Notes: generated from the sequence alone by a model not told the origin. 64,000 bases of DNA from JACPDI01 sp035463475 (GCA_035463475.1 DATHTE010000110.1:32899-96898), one strand, 5' to 3'; positions 32,531 to 41,424 are shown, counted from the stretch's first letter. Program-made: numbers and translations.

Positions 32531-33896
32531 CATTTATGAACGCTACGACCTCGTCACGCCGACGCGCCATCTCCTCCGGCGTCGTCGCCTCCAGGTTCAG
32601 CCGAAGCAGCGGCTCCGTGTTGGACGGCCGGACGTTGAAGTGCCAGTCCGGGTACTCGACCGAGATGCCGTCCATCTTCGACACGCGCCCGTCGGCATAC
32701 TGCAGTTCCAGCGCGTCGAGCTTCTCCTGCACCAGCCGCATGTCGGACAGCTTGGTGTTGATCTCCCCTGAGATGAAGTACTTCGCGCGCAGGGGCTCGA
32801 GCAGCTCGGCGAGCGTCTGTCCCTTCTTCGACATCAGCTCGAGAATCAGCAGCGCGGGGATGAAACCATTGTCGGCGTAGAAATTGTCACGGAAGTAGTA
32901 GTGTCCCGTGACCTCGCCGCCGAAGATGGCGTTCTCCTCGCGCATCCGCCGCTTGAAAAAGGCGTGCCCCACGCGGTTGATGAGCGCCGTGCCGCCGTAG
33001 CGCGCGACCGTGTCCTTCACCGCGTAGCTCGCGCGCACGTCGTAGACGACCTTCGCGCCCGGATGCTTCAGGAGAAAGGCCTCCGCGAGCAGCGCCGTGA
33101 CGAAGTCCCCGGCGATGAACTCGCCGTCGCCGTCGATGAAGAAACAGCGATCGGCATCTCCATCCCACGCGATGCCCGCATCCGCGCGCTGGCGCACGAC
33201 GGCTTCGGTGATGTCTCGCCGGTTCTCTTCGATGAGCGGATTGGCCTCGTGGTTCGGGAACGTGCCATCCACCTCGAAACAGAGCCGCGTCGTCCGGCAG
33301 GGGAGCCGGTCGAAGAGCGGCGGCGCCACCAGGCCGCCGATGCCGCTGCCCGCGTCGAGGACGACGTTGAACGGCTTGATGACGGCGGGATCGATGAAGG
33401 CCATGACGTGCTTCACGTAGTCCTCGAGCGCGTCGTCCTCGGTGAGCGAGCCGCGCTGCGCCGCCTTGGCCGGGAGCGTCCCGCCGATCACCATGTCGCG
33501 GATCTCGGAGATGCCGGCGTCTCCCGAGAGCGGGAACGCCTCTCGGCGCACCAGTTTCATGCCGTTGTATTGCTTCGGATTGTGCGAGGCGGTGATCTGT
33601 GCGCCCCCGTCGTGGCCATCGCGCGCCACGGCGAAGTACAGCATGTCGGTTCCCATCAACCCGTAGTCCACCACGTCGCAACCCTGGTCGCGCGCGCCGT
33701 CGATGAACGCGGCCGCGATCGCAGGAGACGAAAGCCGCATGTCACGCGACACCGCGATGCGCTTCGCGCCCAGGTAAGTCACGAACGCGCGGCCAATCTG
33801 GTAAGCGATGTCTTCGTTGACCTCGCCCGGGTAAACGCCCCTGATGTCGTACGCTTTGAAGATCCCCGGATTCACCGCAATGCGATTTACAGCCAT
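32523..33896 (-). CDS. phosphomannomutase/phosphoglucomutase
   Basis: 457 residues from ATG 33896; a long upstream extension of the frame overlaps the nucleotidyltransferase gene antisense-like and is rejected. Interconverts hexose 6- and 1-phosphates for cell-surface polysaccharides. Active-site phosphoserine S104 in TASHNPKQYNG, metal loop WDGDADR, sugar-binding loop GEVTGHYYF (GEMSGH type) and phosphate-binding RPSNTEPLLRL. The C-terminal INGV and stop codon lie in the REP-like element. Directly downstream of a sugar nucleotidyltransferase (20-base gap); the two would make GDP-mannose or a related NDP-sugar. Confidence 0.94.
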   Translation of the reverse strand: MAVNRIAVNPGIFKAYDIRGVYPGEVNEDIAYQIGRAFVTYLGAKRIAVSRDMRLSSPAIAAAFIDGARDQGCDVVDYGLMGTDMLYFAVARDGHDGGAQITASHNPKQYNGMKLVRREAFPLSGDAGISEIRDMVIGGTLPAKAAQRGSLTEDDALEDYVKHVMAFIDPAVIKPFNVVLDAGSGIGGLVAPPLFDRLPCRTTRLCFEVDGTFPNHEANPLIEENRRDITEAVVRQRADAGIAWDGDADRCFFIDGDGEFIAGDFVTALLAEAFLLKHPGAKVVYDVRASYAVKDTVARYGGTALINRVGHAFFKRRMREENAIFGGEVTGHYYFRDNFYADNGFIPALLILELMSKKGQTLAELLEPLRAKYFISGEINTKLSDMRLVQEKLDALELQYADGRVSKMDGISVEYPDWHFNVRPSNTEPLLRLNLEATTPEEMARRRDEVVAFINGV

Positions 33897-33916
33897 GCGT
33901 CGAGCCTCGCTGACGA

Positions 33917-34978
33917 TTAGGGTGAAACGCGAGAGTAGTCGGTCAGCACGGACTTGTCGCCGAGGATGGCGCCCGCGGGAACGGCCGCGTTCCGGCCCAC
34001 GTGACAGTGCCGGCCGAGTATGGCCGCGCTGACGGTCGCTTCGCGGCCGACCCAGCTGTTCGCCCAGAGAATGCCGCCGTCCACGGACGCGTCTTCCTCG
34101 ACATGGCAGTGCCGGCCGATGACCGAGTACGGGCCGATCCGTGCGCCGGGTTTGATAACCGCACCAGAGGCAACGAAGGAGGGGCCCTCGAGCCGAGCGC
34201 CATCCTCCACCCGCGCGTCGGGCGCCACCCACGGTTGGCTGCCCGTCGTGTCGAACGGCGGGGCCAGAAACCGGCCATCCATGATGTCCCGATGAACCTG
34301 CAAATACTTCGCCGGTGTTCCGATGTCGATCCAGTAGCCCCGGTAGACGTATGCCGCAAACGTCTCCCCGCGCTCCACGAGCGAGGGGAAGTAGCTGCGC
34401 TCGATCGACCAGGCCGTGTCCTTCGGGATGCGATCGAAGGTCTCGGACTCGAGGACGTAGATGCCCGCGTTGATCGTGTCGCAGGTGATCTGGTCCGCGT
34501 CCGGTTTCTCGAGGAACCGCCGCACGTTCCCGTCCTCGTCGGTCTCCACGAGGCCGTACGCGCGGGGGTTCGGCACCGGCGTGAGCACGATTGTCGCCTT
34601 CGCCTTTCGCGAACGGTGCAGCGACAGCACCTCCGCGAGATTGACCTGGCTCAGGACGTCCCCGTTGAACACGACAACGGAATCCTCCACGTACGGCTCG
34701 GCGTACTTGACGGCGCCGGCGGTGCCGAGGGGGCTCGGCTCGACCAGGTACCGGATGCGGATCCCCAGTTCGCTGCCGTCGCCGAAGGTCTCCTCGACGC
34801 GCCGCGGCTGGTAGTTGAGGCTGAGGATCACCTCGTCGATCTCCGGGACCTGTCGGAGCAGGTCGATCTGGTAGGAGAGAAACGGGCGGTCGAAGATTGG
34901 CACGATCGGCTTGGGGGTATGGAGCGTCAGCGGGCGGAGCCGCGTGCCTTTCCCGCCTGCCAGGAGGATGGCCTTCAT
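33917..34978 (-). CDS. sugar-1-phosphate nucleotidyltransferase (mannose-1-phosphate guanylyltransferase-like)
   Basis: 353 residues. The N-terminal Rossmann-like catalytic domain begins MKAILLAGGKGTRLRPLT (nucleotide-binding GGxGTRLRPLT) and contains KPIVPIFDRPFL, FNGDVL and RGYWIDIGTPAKYL. The C-terminal third is a left-handed beta-helix (hexapeptide pattern, VIGRHCHVEEDASV, ILGRHCHVG). This layout fits GDP-mannose pyrophosphorylases of the bacterial/archaeal GMPP type; glucose-1-phosphate thymidylyl/uridylyl activity is the alternative. The adjacent phosphomannomutase supports the mannose reading. Confidence 0.9.
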   Translation of the reverse strand: MKAILLAGGKGTRLRPLTLHTPKPIVPIFDRPFLSYQIDLLRQVPEIDEVILSLNYQPRRVEETFGDGSELGIRIRYLVEPSPLGTAGAVKYAEPYVEDSVVVFNGDVLSQVNLAEVLSLHRSRKAKATIVLTPVPNPRAYGLVETDEDGNVRRFLEKPDADQITCDTINAGIYVLESETFDRIPKDTAWSIERSYFPSLVERGETFAAYVYRGYWIDIGTPAKYLQVHRDIMDGRFLAPPFDTTGSQPWVAPDARVEDGARLEGPSFVASGAVIKPGARIGPYSVIGRHCHVEEDASVDGGILWANSWVGREATVSAAILGRHCHVGRNAAVPAGAILGDKSVLTDYSRVSP

Positions 34979-34999
34979 CAGAAACGGTAATTAAATCAC

Positions 35000-35110
35000 A
35001 TCAGGAGACAGGAGGTAGGAGGTAGGAGGTAGGAGGTAGGAGACATGGCGCGGGCTTCGCCCGCGCGGAGATGCATTCTGTCTCCTACCTTCTCGCTCCT
35101 GCCTCCTGAT
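35000..35110. repeat. 111-bp palindromic element containing four AGGAGGT heptamers
   Basis: The ends ATCAGGAG and its inverted counterpart form an imperfect inverted repeat (35000-35040 against about 35081-35110). The left arm carries four exact tandem AGGAGGT units (35010-35037); the centre has an 8-bp hairpin (GCGCGGGC-TTC-GCCCGCGC, 35048-35066). No coding potential. MITE-like, between the nucleotidyltransferase and pgsA. Confidence 0.65.
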
Positions 35111-35133
35111 AAAATCTGGTTTTCGGCGCCCGA

Positions 35134-35712
35134 ATGAACCTGCCGAACTCGCTGACCGTCGTCCGAATCTTCCTGGTACCCCTGCTCGTGGTGGTGCTTC
35201 TCACGAAGTTCGAAGGGCGCCTGATCCTCGGTGTCCGCAAGGAACTGATCGGCGCCGCGATCTTCGGGCTCGCGTCGATGACCGACTGGCTCGACGGTTA
35301 CCTCGCACGGCGCCGCAAGCAGATCACGACGCTCGGTCAGCTGATGGACCCGCTCGCGGACAAGCTGCTCGTTACCGCGGCGCTCGTCTCGCTCGTGCAG
35401 ATGGATCTCGCGCCTGCCTGGATGGTCGCGGTGATCCTCGGACGGGAATTCGCGGTCACCGTTCTTCGAAGCATCGCGTACGCCCGGGGAGTGACGATTC
35501 CAGCCTCGCCGCTGGGCAAGTTCAAGATGGTGGCCCAGGTGATCGCCATCCTGTTGCTGATTCTCGGCGCGGACCACCTCCAAGGGTTTTTCGTGCTCGG
35601 GAAGATCGCGCTGTGGGTGGTGCTGATCGCGGCGGTCGCCTCCGGTCTCGACTACTATCGCCGCTTCAAGAGTGTCCTCGCCGGCGCCACGGACTCTCGG
35701 AAGGTCGCGTAG
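35134..35712 (+). CDS. pgsA: CDP-diacylglycerol-glycerol-3-phosphate 3-phosphatidyltransferase
   Basis: 192 residues, multi-spanning. Commits CDP-diacylglycerol to phosphatidylglycerol. The CDP-alcohol phosphotransferase signature D-x2-DG-x2-AR-x8-G-x3-D-x3-D is exact in DWLDGYLARRRKQ followed by LGQLMDPLADKL (about residues 50-75). MNLPNSLTVVRI is the usual PgsA N-terminus. It starts 23 bases after the palindromic element. Confidence 0.95.
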   Translation: MNLPNSLTVVRIFLVPLLVVVLLTKFEGRLILGVRKELIGAAIFGLASMTDWLDGYLARRRKQITTLGQLMDPLADKLLVTAALVSLVQMDLAPAWMVAVILGREFAVTVLRSIAYARGVTIPASPLGKFKMVAQVIAILLLILGADHLQGFFVLGKIALWVVLIAAVASGLDYYRRFKSVLAGATDSRKVA

Positions 35713-35758
35713 GGCGCCGGCACAACCACGAAAACCGCCACTAGAAGTTGCGCCGCGG

Positions 35759-36502
35759 TTACCGGTGCGGCGCGGCGCCGTCGCCGGCCATCACCGCATC
35801 GCGCATCTCCTCGACGCGCGCCATCGTCGAGTCCGCCTGGACGGAGAGCGCCACGGCGCGTCCGACAATCACGTTCGGCCCCGCTTCGCTCGGACGGAAG
35901 ATCGTGAACCGCTGCCCCGGCCTGATGCCCTTGTCGCTTCCGCGATTGATCACGATGAGGGATCCGGTGCCCGCGACCTGTGCGCCCTCGGACCCGAACA
36001 GGACCTCGCCGGGCTCCGAGTAGTCGGCCGATCCCGGCGGCAGCGCAGTCGGGACCGTCGGCGCGGCAAACGGCTCGAGGTAGTCTCCCGGAATGATGCC
36101 GTCGCACTCGTGGATGACCGACGCGATGGCGCGCTGCGATTCGAGGTGATCGATCCGAATCCAGCCGGCCGTGACGACCGCATAGACCGGCTTCTCGCCG
36201 CGGGGCGGCAAGTCTCTCGGCGGCAGGGCCCGGCGCACGAAGAACTCCTGCCCCTCGCGCAGCCCTGACTCGCTGCCCGCGTTCACCACCAGCCGGTGCC
36301 AGGGAGCGTAGACACCCTTGGCATTGGTGAGCGATCCGGCGATCGAGATCCCCGCCGCAGGGGCGCCGTAGGAGGCGCGGGGGCCGCACGCGATCGCGAG
36401 CGCGTCACCCGAGAGGCTGGTTTGCGCGGAGGACGGAATGGCCAGAACGCCTGACAGCACCGCGCCGGCGGCGAGCGAGAGAACGCGCGGGAACCCGGTC
36501 AT
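35759..36502 (-). CDS. exported hypothetical protein with two repeated beta domains
   Basis: 247 residues. Signal peptide (VLSLAAGAVLSGVLAIPSSAQ). Two similar units, RLVVNAGSESGLREGQEFFVRR...GDYLEPF and LIVINRGSDKGIRPGQRFTIFR...VMAGDG, follow the pattern VxxGSxxGxxxGQxFxxxR ... ARV ... GD. This resembles the small beta domain of FlgT-C/curli-assembly type proteins, but no firm family. Four bases downstream of bamD on the same strand, so periplasmic/envelope function is likely. Confidence 0.8.
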   Translation of the reverse strand: MTGFPRVLSLAAGAVLSGVLAIPSSAQTSLSGDALAIACGPRASYGAPAAGISIAGSLTNAKGVYAPWHRLVVNAGSESGLREGQEFFVRRALPPRDLPPRGEKPVYAVVTAGWIRIDHLESQRAIASVIHECDGIIPGDYLEPFAAPTVPTALPPGSADYSEPGEVLFGSEGAQVAGTGSLIVINRGSDKGIRPGQRFTIFRPSEAGPNVIVGRAVALSVQADSTMARVEEMRDAVMAGDGAAPHR

Positions 36503-36506
36503 GACA

Positions 36507-37319
36507 TCAACTCCTGGGTTTCAGCTCGGCGACCCGTTTCTGCGCGTCGTCGAGGTATTCGCTGCGCTCGAATTCCTTCACGAGCCGTTCGTAATAGGGC
36601 AGCGCCTCGGCGGGCCTCTGCAGCCGCATCAGCGACTCGCCCAGGTGGTAGTACACCGCGTCCCGGTTCGTGTACTCCGGGTCGCGGACCAGGAGCGCCT
36701 TGAACCGCTCGACAGCCCCCGGATACCAACGGTTTCGGTAGTAGAACACCCCGACTTGATAGTCCGCGTCCGCAAGGCGATCCATCGCCTCCCGGCGGCG
36801 GGTTCGCACCTCCGGCATCAGGGGGCTGTTCGGATACCGATCGAGGAAAACGTCGAATTCCTGTATGGCAGCCTTAGTTTCGGTCTGATCCCTCTGCGGG
36901 TTCAGCATCTGGTAGTAATGGGCCATCGCGAGCTTGTACTGCGCGTAGTCGGCCCGCTGGTGGGTGGGAAAGAACGTCAGGAATTCACGGTACTCGTTGA
37001 TAGCAAGGATCTTAGCCTCGGTCGTCCCCTCGCCGAGGTAGCTGTCCGCTATACCCAGTTTTGCATCCGCGCGGAACTGGCTCTGGGGGTAGCTGTCCAC
37101 CAGTTCCCGAAAATATTCGCGCGCGTTCAGCCATTTCCGGTCGTTCAGCGCCTCCGTCCCACGATCGAACAGGAACTTGTCAGGCTGGGAGGTCCCGGCG
37201 GGCGGTCGCGCACGGCCCGCGGCACAGGAGCCCACCGAGAGGGCCAGAGCGCAGATCGCGATCGAACAGGCCACCACGGAAACGCCGAGACGTCGAGACG
37301 CAGCGAGGGAGAACTTCAT
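36507..37319 (-). CDS. bamD: outer-membrane assembly lipoprotein BamD
   Basis: 270 residues from ATG 37319. Lipoprotein signal with cysteine in LALSVGSC, then TPR units (LFDRGTEALNDRKWLNAREYFRELVDSYPQSQFRADAKLGIADSYL; YREFLTFFPTHQRADYAQYKLAMAHYYQM; AIQEFDVFLDRYPNSPLMPEV) as in the BAM complex component BamD (YfiO). The start ATG overlaps the stop of the upstream epimerase gene (ATGA). An earlier in-frame start exists but lies inside the epimerase gene. Confidence 0.92.
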   Translation of the reverse strand: MKFSLAASRRLGVSVVACSIAICALALSVGSCAAGRARPPAGTSQPDKFLFDRGTEALNDRKWLNAREYFRELVDSYPQSQFRADAKLGIADSYLGEGTTEAKILAINEYREFLTFFPTHQRADYAQYKLAMAHYYQMLNPQRDQTETKAAIQEFDVFLDRYPNSPLMPEVRTRRREAMDRLADADYQVGVFYYRNRWYPGAVERFKALLVRDPEYTNRDAVYYHLGESLMRLQRPAEALPYYERLVKEFERSEYLDDAQKRVAELKPRS

Positions 37320-38260
37320 GCGTTGACCAGAGTCGTGAGCCACCGGTGCTCGGCCTCGATGCCGTCTTCGAGCCGTGTGGCGGGATTGAAGCCGAGGTCG
37401 CGGCGCGCCAGCGTGGTGTCCGCGTACGTATCGCGCATGTCACCCTTCTGCGCGGGCTCGCGCCGAATCGTGAGCGGCCGGCCAGCGCATCGTTCGACGA
37501 TGCCGAGTACGTGATTGATCGACACGCGCGAGCCTCCGCCGATGTTGTAGACGCGCCCGGGCACCCCCCGCTCCCCGGCGGCAATCGTCGCCGCCACGGC
37601 GTCGGCCACGAAGGTGAAATCGCGGGTCTGCTCGCCGTCACCGTACAGCGCGATCGGCGTGCCCGCCATCGCCGCTTTGAGGAAGCGATGGAAACCCATG
37701 TCGGGCCGCTGGCGCGGTCCGTACACCGTGAAGTACCGCAGCGACACCGCCGGGACGCCGTCGTTTACATGATAGAGGTAGCAAAGCTGCTCCGCGGCGA
37801 GCTTCGTGACACCGTACGGCGAAACCGGCTGCGGCAGCGCCTCCTCCCGCATGGGAATGCTGACGTTGTCACCGTAGACCGAGGAACTCGACGCGTACAC
37901 CAGGCGCTCCAGCGGCTGCCCGGCGCAAGCCTCGAGCAACACCTGTGTTGCCTCGACGTTGTTCGCCGTGTACGTCTGGAAGTCGCGCCCCCAGCTCTTA
38001 CGGACGCCCGCCTGGGCCGCGAGATGAAACACGTGCGTGCGACCCTCGACGAGCGCTGGCAGGTCTGTCCGCTGCAGCGCGGCCTCGACAAACCGGAACG
38101 ACGGCCGCCCGGCGAGCGGCTGCAGGTTCTTCTCTTTGATCGCCCGCGGATAGTAGTCGGTGAAGCAATCGATGCCGATGACGTCCGCGCCCCGCTCGAG
38201 GAGCGCAGCGGCAAGGTGGGAGCCGATGAAACCCGCGACCCCCGTGACGAGCGCCTTCAT
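37316..38260 (-). CDS. NAD-dependent epimerase/dehydratase (UDP-glucuronate/UDP-glucose 4-epimerase-like)
   Basis: 314 residues. Short-chain extended dehydrogenase: NAD-binding GVAGFIGSH (residues 7-15), HLAAQAGVRKSW, ASSSSVYGD (catalytic Ser/Thr region) and the YxxxK catalytic pair in SPYGVTK. DYYPRAIKEKNL and RPDMGFHRF are typical of UDP-glucuronate 4-epimerases. Overlaps bamD (4 bases) and the upstream thioesterase (4 bases). It would supply sugar nucleotides for surface glycans. Confidence 0.9.
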   Translation of the reverse strand: MKALVTGVAGFIGSHLAAALLERGADVIGIDCFTDYYPRAIKEKNLQPLAGRPSFRFVEAALQRTDLPALVEGRTHVFHLAAQAGVRKSWGRDFQTYTANNVEATQVLLEACAGQPLERLVYASSSSVYGDNVSIPMREEALPQPVSPYGVTKLAAEQLCYLYHVNDGVPAVSLRYFTVYGPRQRPDMGFHRFLKAAMAGTPIALYGDGEQTRDFTFVADAVAATIAAGERGVPGRVYNIGGGSRVSINHVLGIVERCAGRPLTIRREPAQKGDMRDTYADTTLARRDLGFNPATRLEDGIEAEHRWLTTLVNA

Positions 38261-38652
38261 TCACACGCCTTTCGCAGTTCATCCGGCAGCCGTCGCGGCT
38301 TGCCAAGCGGATCGAGGGCGGCATGCACCGTGTGGCCGGACGCCAGCGGTGCGCCGTCGGAGCGCCGCACGATGTCGTACTGGAACTTCATCCGCGCCGG
38401 CGATACGACGACGCCGGTCGTGCGGATGTCGATCTCCTCATCGTACTTCGCCGGCTGGCGGTATTCGCAGTGCGCTTCGATCACCGGCAGAATCACTCCT
38501 TCCTCCTCGATCTGCCGGTAGGTGCGCCCCAGCGTTCGCATCCAGTCCGCGCGCCCCACTTCGAACCACACGAGGTAGTTCGCGTAGTAGACGACGCCCA
38601 TGCGGTCTGTCTCGGCGTAGCGCACGCGCAGGGTGGAGGTCGTCGACCGCAC
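38257..38652 (-). CDS. acyl-CoA thioesterase, YbgC/4-hydroxybenzoyl-CoA type (hotdog fold)
   Basis: 131 residues. YAETDRMGVVYYANYLVWFEVGRADWMR contains the YbgC-type active-site Asp (D-x-M-G-x-x-Y-Y-A-N-Y). Hydrolyses short acyl-CoA or interacts with phospholipid synthesis enzymes. Overlaps the epimerase by 4 bases; 6 bases from rpe. Confidence 0.92.
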   Translation of the reverse strand: MRSTTSTLRVRYAETDRMGVVYYANYLVWFEVGRADWMRTLGRTYRQIEEEGVILPVIEAHCEYRQPAKYDEEIDIRTTGVVVSPARMKFQYDIVRRSDGAPLASGHTVHAALDPLGKPRRLPDELRKACE

Positions 38653-38658
38653 GCCGCG

Positions 38659-39336
38659 TCAGGCCCGCGCCATGCCAGCCTCGGCGGCCCGGCGCAGGGC
38701 GCGCGTGGCTTCTTCGGGGTCCGGCGCGCCGAAGATCGCGTGCCCGGCGACCAGGATCCGCGCGCCCGCGGCGACCACCCGGGCGACCGTCGAGCTGTCG
38801 ATGCCGCCGTCGATCTCAATGGGCGCGGGGTTCCGGGCCGCGTCCAGCAGGTCACGCACGGCACGTACTTTAGACTCGCTGCGCGGGATGAAGGTCTGCG
38901 CGCCGAAGCCGGGATTGACGGACATGACGAGCACGAAGTCCACGTCGGCGGCGACTTCCTCGATCGACACGACCGGCGTGGACGGGTTCAGCACGACGCC
39001 GGCGCGGAGGCCGAGTCCCTTGATGTGGTCGATCGTGCGGTGGAGGTGCGGCAGCACCTCCACGTGGACGGAAACCATCGATGCCCCCGCGCGCGCGAAT
39101 TCCTCGATGTAGCGGTCCGGCTCCTCGATCATGAGGTGCACGTCGAGCGGCACGCGGGCCACTCGCTTCAGCGCACGGACCACCAGGGGGCCCACGGTGA
39201 TGTTCGGGACGAAGTGCCCGTCCATCACGTCAACATGGATGTAGTCCGCGCCGCCGCGTTCCGCCGCGCGCACGGCGTCGCCGAGCGCGGCGAAGTCCGC
39301 CGACAGGATCGAGGGAGCGATGCGGATGTCCGTCAT
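38659..39336 (-). CDS. rpe: ribulose-phosphate 3-epimerase
   Basis: 225 residues. Pentose phosphate pathway epimerase, TIM barrel. IAPSILSADFAALGD, HVDVMDGHFVPNITVG, HLMIEEPDRYI, MSVNPGFGAQTFI and the catalytic Asp in EIDGGID are all present. Starts within the stop of the PASTA gene (ATGA). The order rsmB-PASTA-rpe mirrors rsmB-...-prkC-rsgA-rpe of Firmicutes. Confidence 0.96.
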   Translation of the reverse strand: MTDIRIAPSILSADFAALGDAVRAAERGGADYIHVDVMDGHFVPNITVGPLVVRALKRVARVPLDVHLMIEEPDRYIEEFARAGASMVSVHVEVLPHLHRTIDHIKGLGLRAGVVLNPSTPVVSIEEVAADVDFVLVMSVNPGFGAQTFIPRSESKVRAVRDLLDAARNPAPIEIDGGIDSSTVARVVAAGARILVAGHAIFGAPDPEEATRALRRAAEAGMARA

Positions 39337-40055
39337 CGGCTGACCTCGAGGGATATGGCCTCGCCCGGGCGAATCTGGAACCCTCCTTGCGGGAATTGCC
39401 GGATCACGACGCCGGCAGGAACGCCGGGATACGGCTGCTCGCCGACCACCGCCACGCGAAAGCCGCGCGCCCGGAGCAGGTCGGCGGCGCGGTCACCGTT
39501 GACGCCGATCAGGTCGGGCATGACATAGGTGGCGCCCGACTCGCCACGGTTCACGAGCAGCGCGACGCGATCGCTGGTCGTCCGCGGCGGCGGGTCCTGT
39601 GCCACGACGGCATCGAGCGTGTAATCGGAGCTCCGGATCTCGGCCAGCGCCACGTTGCCCATCCCGTCCTGCCGCAGGCGCATCTCCGCCGTCCGCGCAC
39701 TCTGCCCTTCGAGCCCGGGGACGGTGGTCGCCCGGGCCCCGGCGCTGATCCAGACCTTGATGCTGCGCTGCGGGCGCACGGGCGTCCCCGCGCGCGGTTC
39801 CTGCACAACGATGCGGCCGGCGCCGACTTTCGGGTCGAGGCGCCGAGGCTCCTCCACCCGGAGGCGCACGCCGGTTTCCGCGAGCGCGGCGGTCGCTTCG
39901 CTCACCGTGCGCCCTCGAAGGTCCGGCAGCACGACCTCGCGCGTTCGCAGCGCGACGCGCATCGCGGCCGCCGCGAACAGGGCATACGTCGCCAGCAACG
40001 CGCCGGCGAGCAGCAGAAGCTTGCCAGCGCTCCACACGCGCTTCGTCAGTGCCAT
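39333..40055 (-). CDS. membrane-anchored PASTA-domain protein without a kinase
   Basis: 240 residues from ATG 40055. An N-terminal helix (LLLLAGALLATYALFAAAAMRV) is followed by three PASTA domains (VVLPDLRGRTVSEATAALAETGVRLR...; TVPGLEGQSARTAEMRLRQDGMGNV...; YVMPDLIGVNGDRAADLLRARGF...). PASTA domains bind muropeptides or penicillin-like ligands at the ends of PrkC-type kinases. The frame extends antisense-like into rsmB, but homology starts at the TM. No kinase domain is fused. Between rsmB and rpe. Confidence 0.9.
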   Translation of the reverse strand: MALTKRVWSAGKLLLLAGALLATYALFAAAAMRVALRTREVVLPDLRGRTVSEATAALAETGVRLRVEEPRRLDPKVGAGRIVVQEPRAGTPVRPQRSIKVWISAGARATTVPGLEGQSARTAEMRLRQDGMGNVALAEIRSSDYTLDAVVAQDPPPRTTSDRVALLVNRGESGATYVMPDLIGVNGDRAADLLRARGFRVAVVGEQPYPGVPAGVVIRQFPQGGFQIRPGEAISLEVSR

Positions 40056-40071
40056 GGAGAGGAAAATCGTA

Positions 40072-41424
40072 CTACACCGCGTTGGCTTTGACCAACACGG
40101 CGGCGAAAAACGACTCGAGCCCGTGCGCGTGGGGCAGCGTGCGGAGCCGCCCCCCGTCGTCGCAGAGCGGCGCCAGGGCGCCCCATCGCGGCAGCGCCTC
40201 GAGCAGCCCCCGCCCGGCGGGCGCGAACGCGCCATTCGCCTGCAGGAACGCATCGACGACCTGCTCGTTCTCCTCCGGCTCGCTGGAGCACGTCGCGTAG
40301 ACCAGGCGTCCGGCTCGCCGGACCGCGGCCGCCGCGTGGCCGAGCAGCTCACGCTGCGCCGCGGCGAGCGGGGCGAGGTCCGCCTCCGTGCGGCGCCACT
40401 TGATGTCCGGGTCTCGACGAACGGTCCCCAGCCCTGAGCAGGGCGCGTCCACGAGAACGCAGTCGAAGACCGGCAGGAAGGGAGGTCGATTGCGCAGATC
40501 CAGTTGCACGATGGGCGCATCGACCCTGGCGCGGCGCAACGTCTCGCGCAGCAGCGCCACGCGGCGCGCGCGCACGTCGGCGGCAACGATGCCAGACGGA
40601 CCGCCTGCCTCGAACGACATCAGGGCGGTCTTGCCCCCCGGCGATGCGCACGAGTCGAGGATGCGCTCGCCGGGACGGGCGCCCGCCATGTGCGCCACGA
40701 GCTGCGAGCCCTCGTCCTGGACGAGGCACTCTCCCGCGGCGAATTGGGGCGCGCTCAACGGATTCCCTTCGCGGACGACGAGCGCATCCGGCGCGTGCGC
40801 CGCTGGTTCGGACTCCACGCCGTACGCACGCAGGTCGCTCCTCAGGCGCTCGGTCGTTGTCCGGAGGGTGTTGACCCGCAGCGTGAGCGGCGCCGCGCTG
40901 TTGTTGAACCGCGTCCATCGCTCCGCGGCCTCGAACCCCACGCGGGCGATCCAGCGCTCCACGAGCCAGCGTGGATGCGACCCGACGACTGACAGGTACT
41001 CGGCGCTGCGGTCAGGTGCCGGCAGGAGCGCCTCCGGCGTGGTCCGGCCGAAGGCGCGGAGCGCCGCGTTCACCAGCGCCGCGGCGCTGCCGCGACGCGC
41101 GGCACGCGTCAACTCGACGGCATCGTTCACGACGGCGGAGGGAGGCACGCGCGCGAGGTGCCACAGTTGGTACAGCGCGAGCCGGAGGATGTCCACGACC
41201 TCGGCGTCGAGCCTGTTGATAGGCCGCCGCGCGAGCTTTGCGATCATGGCGTCCAGCGCGCCGCGCCAGCGTAGCGAGCCGATGGCGATTTCGCCGGCGA
41301 GCGCCCGGTCGCGTGGGTCCCGGAGGGCATCTCGCGACGCCGCGAGCGCGCTGGGCAGGTCGCGCGTCCCCGCGGAGACGGCGCGCAGCACGTCGTAGGC
41401 CGCGCGGCGGGCCGGAGCTATCAC
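40072..41424 (-). CDS. rsmB: 16S rRNA (cytosine-967-C5)-methyltransferase
   Basis: 450 residues. N-terminal NusB-like domain (ARRAAYDVLRAVSAGTRDLPSAL..., AVVNDAVELTRAARRGSAAALVNAALR, about 1-135) and C-terminal Rossmann methyltransferase with DSCASPGGKT (SAM loop), LVDAPCSGLGTVRRDPDIKW and the catalytic cysteine in YATCSSEPEENEQVV. Overlaps fmt by 4 bases (ATGA). Conserved def-fmt-rsmB order. Confidence 0.96.
   Translation of the reverse strand: MIAPARRAAYDVLRAVSAGTRDLPSALAASRDALRDPRDRALAGEIAIGSLRWRGALDAMIAKLARRPINRLDAEVVDILRLALYQLWHLARVPPSAVVNDAVELTRAARRGSAAALVNAALRAFGRTTPEALLPAPDRSAEYLSVVGSHPRWLVERWIARVGFEAAERWTRFNNSAAPLTLRVNTLRTTTERLRSDLRAYGVESEPAAHAPDALVVREGNPLSAPQFAAGECLVQDEGSQLVAHMAGARPGERILDSCASPGGKTALMSFEAGGPSGIVAADVRARRVALLRETLRRARVDAPIVQLDLRNRPPFLPVFDCVLVDAPCSGLGTVRRDPDIKWRRTEADLAPLAAAQRELLGHAAAAVRRAGRLVYATCSSEPEENEQVVDAFLQANGAFAPAGRGLLEALPRWGALAPLCDDGGRLRTLPHAHGLESFFAAVLVKANAV

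Noticed and set aside
35010..35037. Possible CRISPR-like tandem repeats
   Set aside because: Units are 7 bases with no spacers; a microsatellite inside a palindrome, not a CRISPR array.
40056..40586. Upstream extension of the PASTA protein frame
   Set aside because: Overlaps rsmB in another frame; the recognisable protein begins at the membrane helix after ATG 40055.
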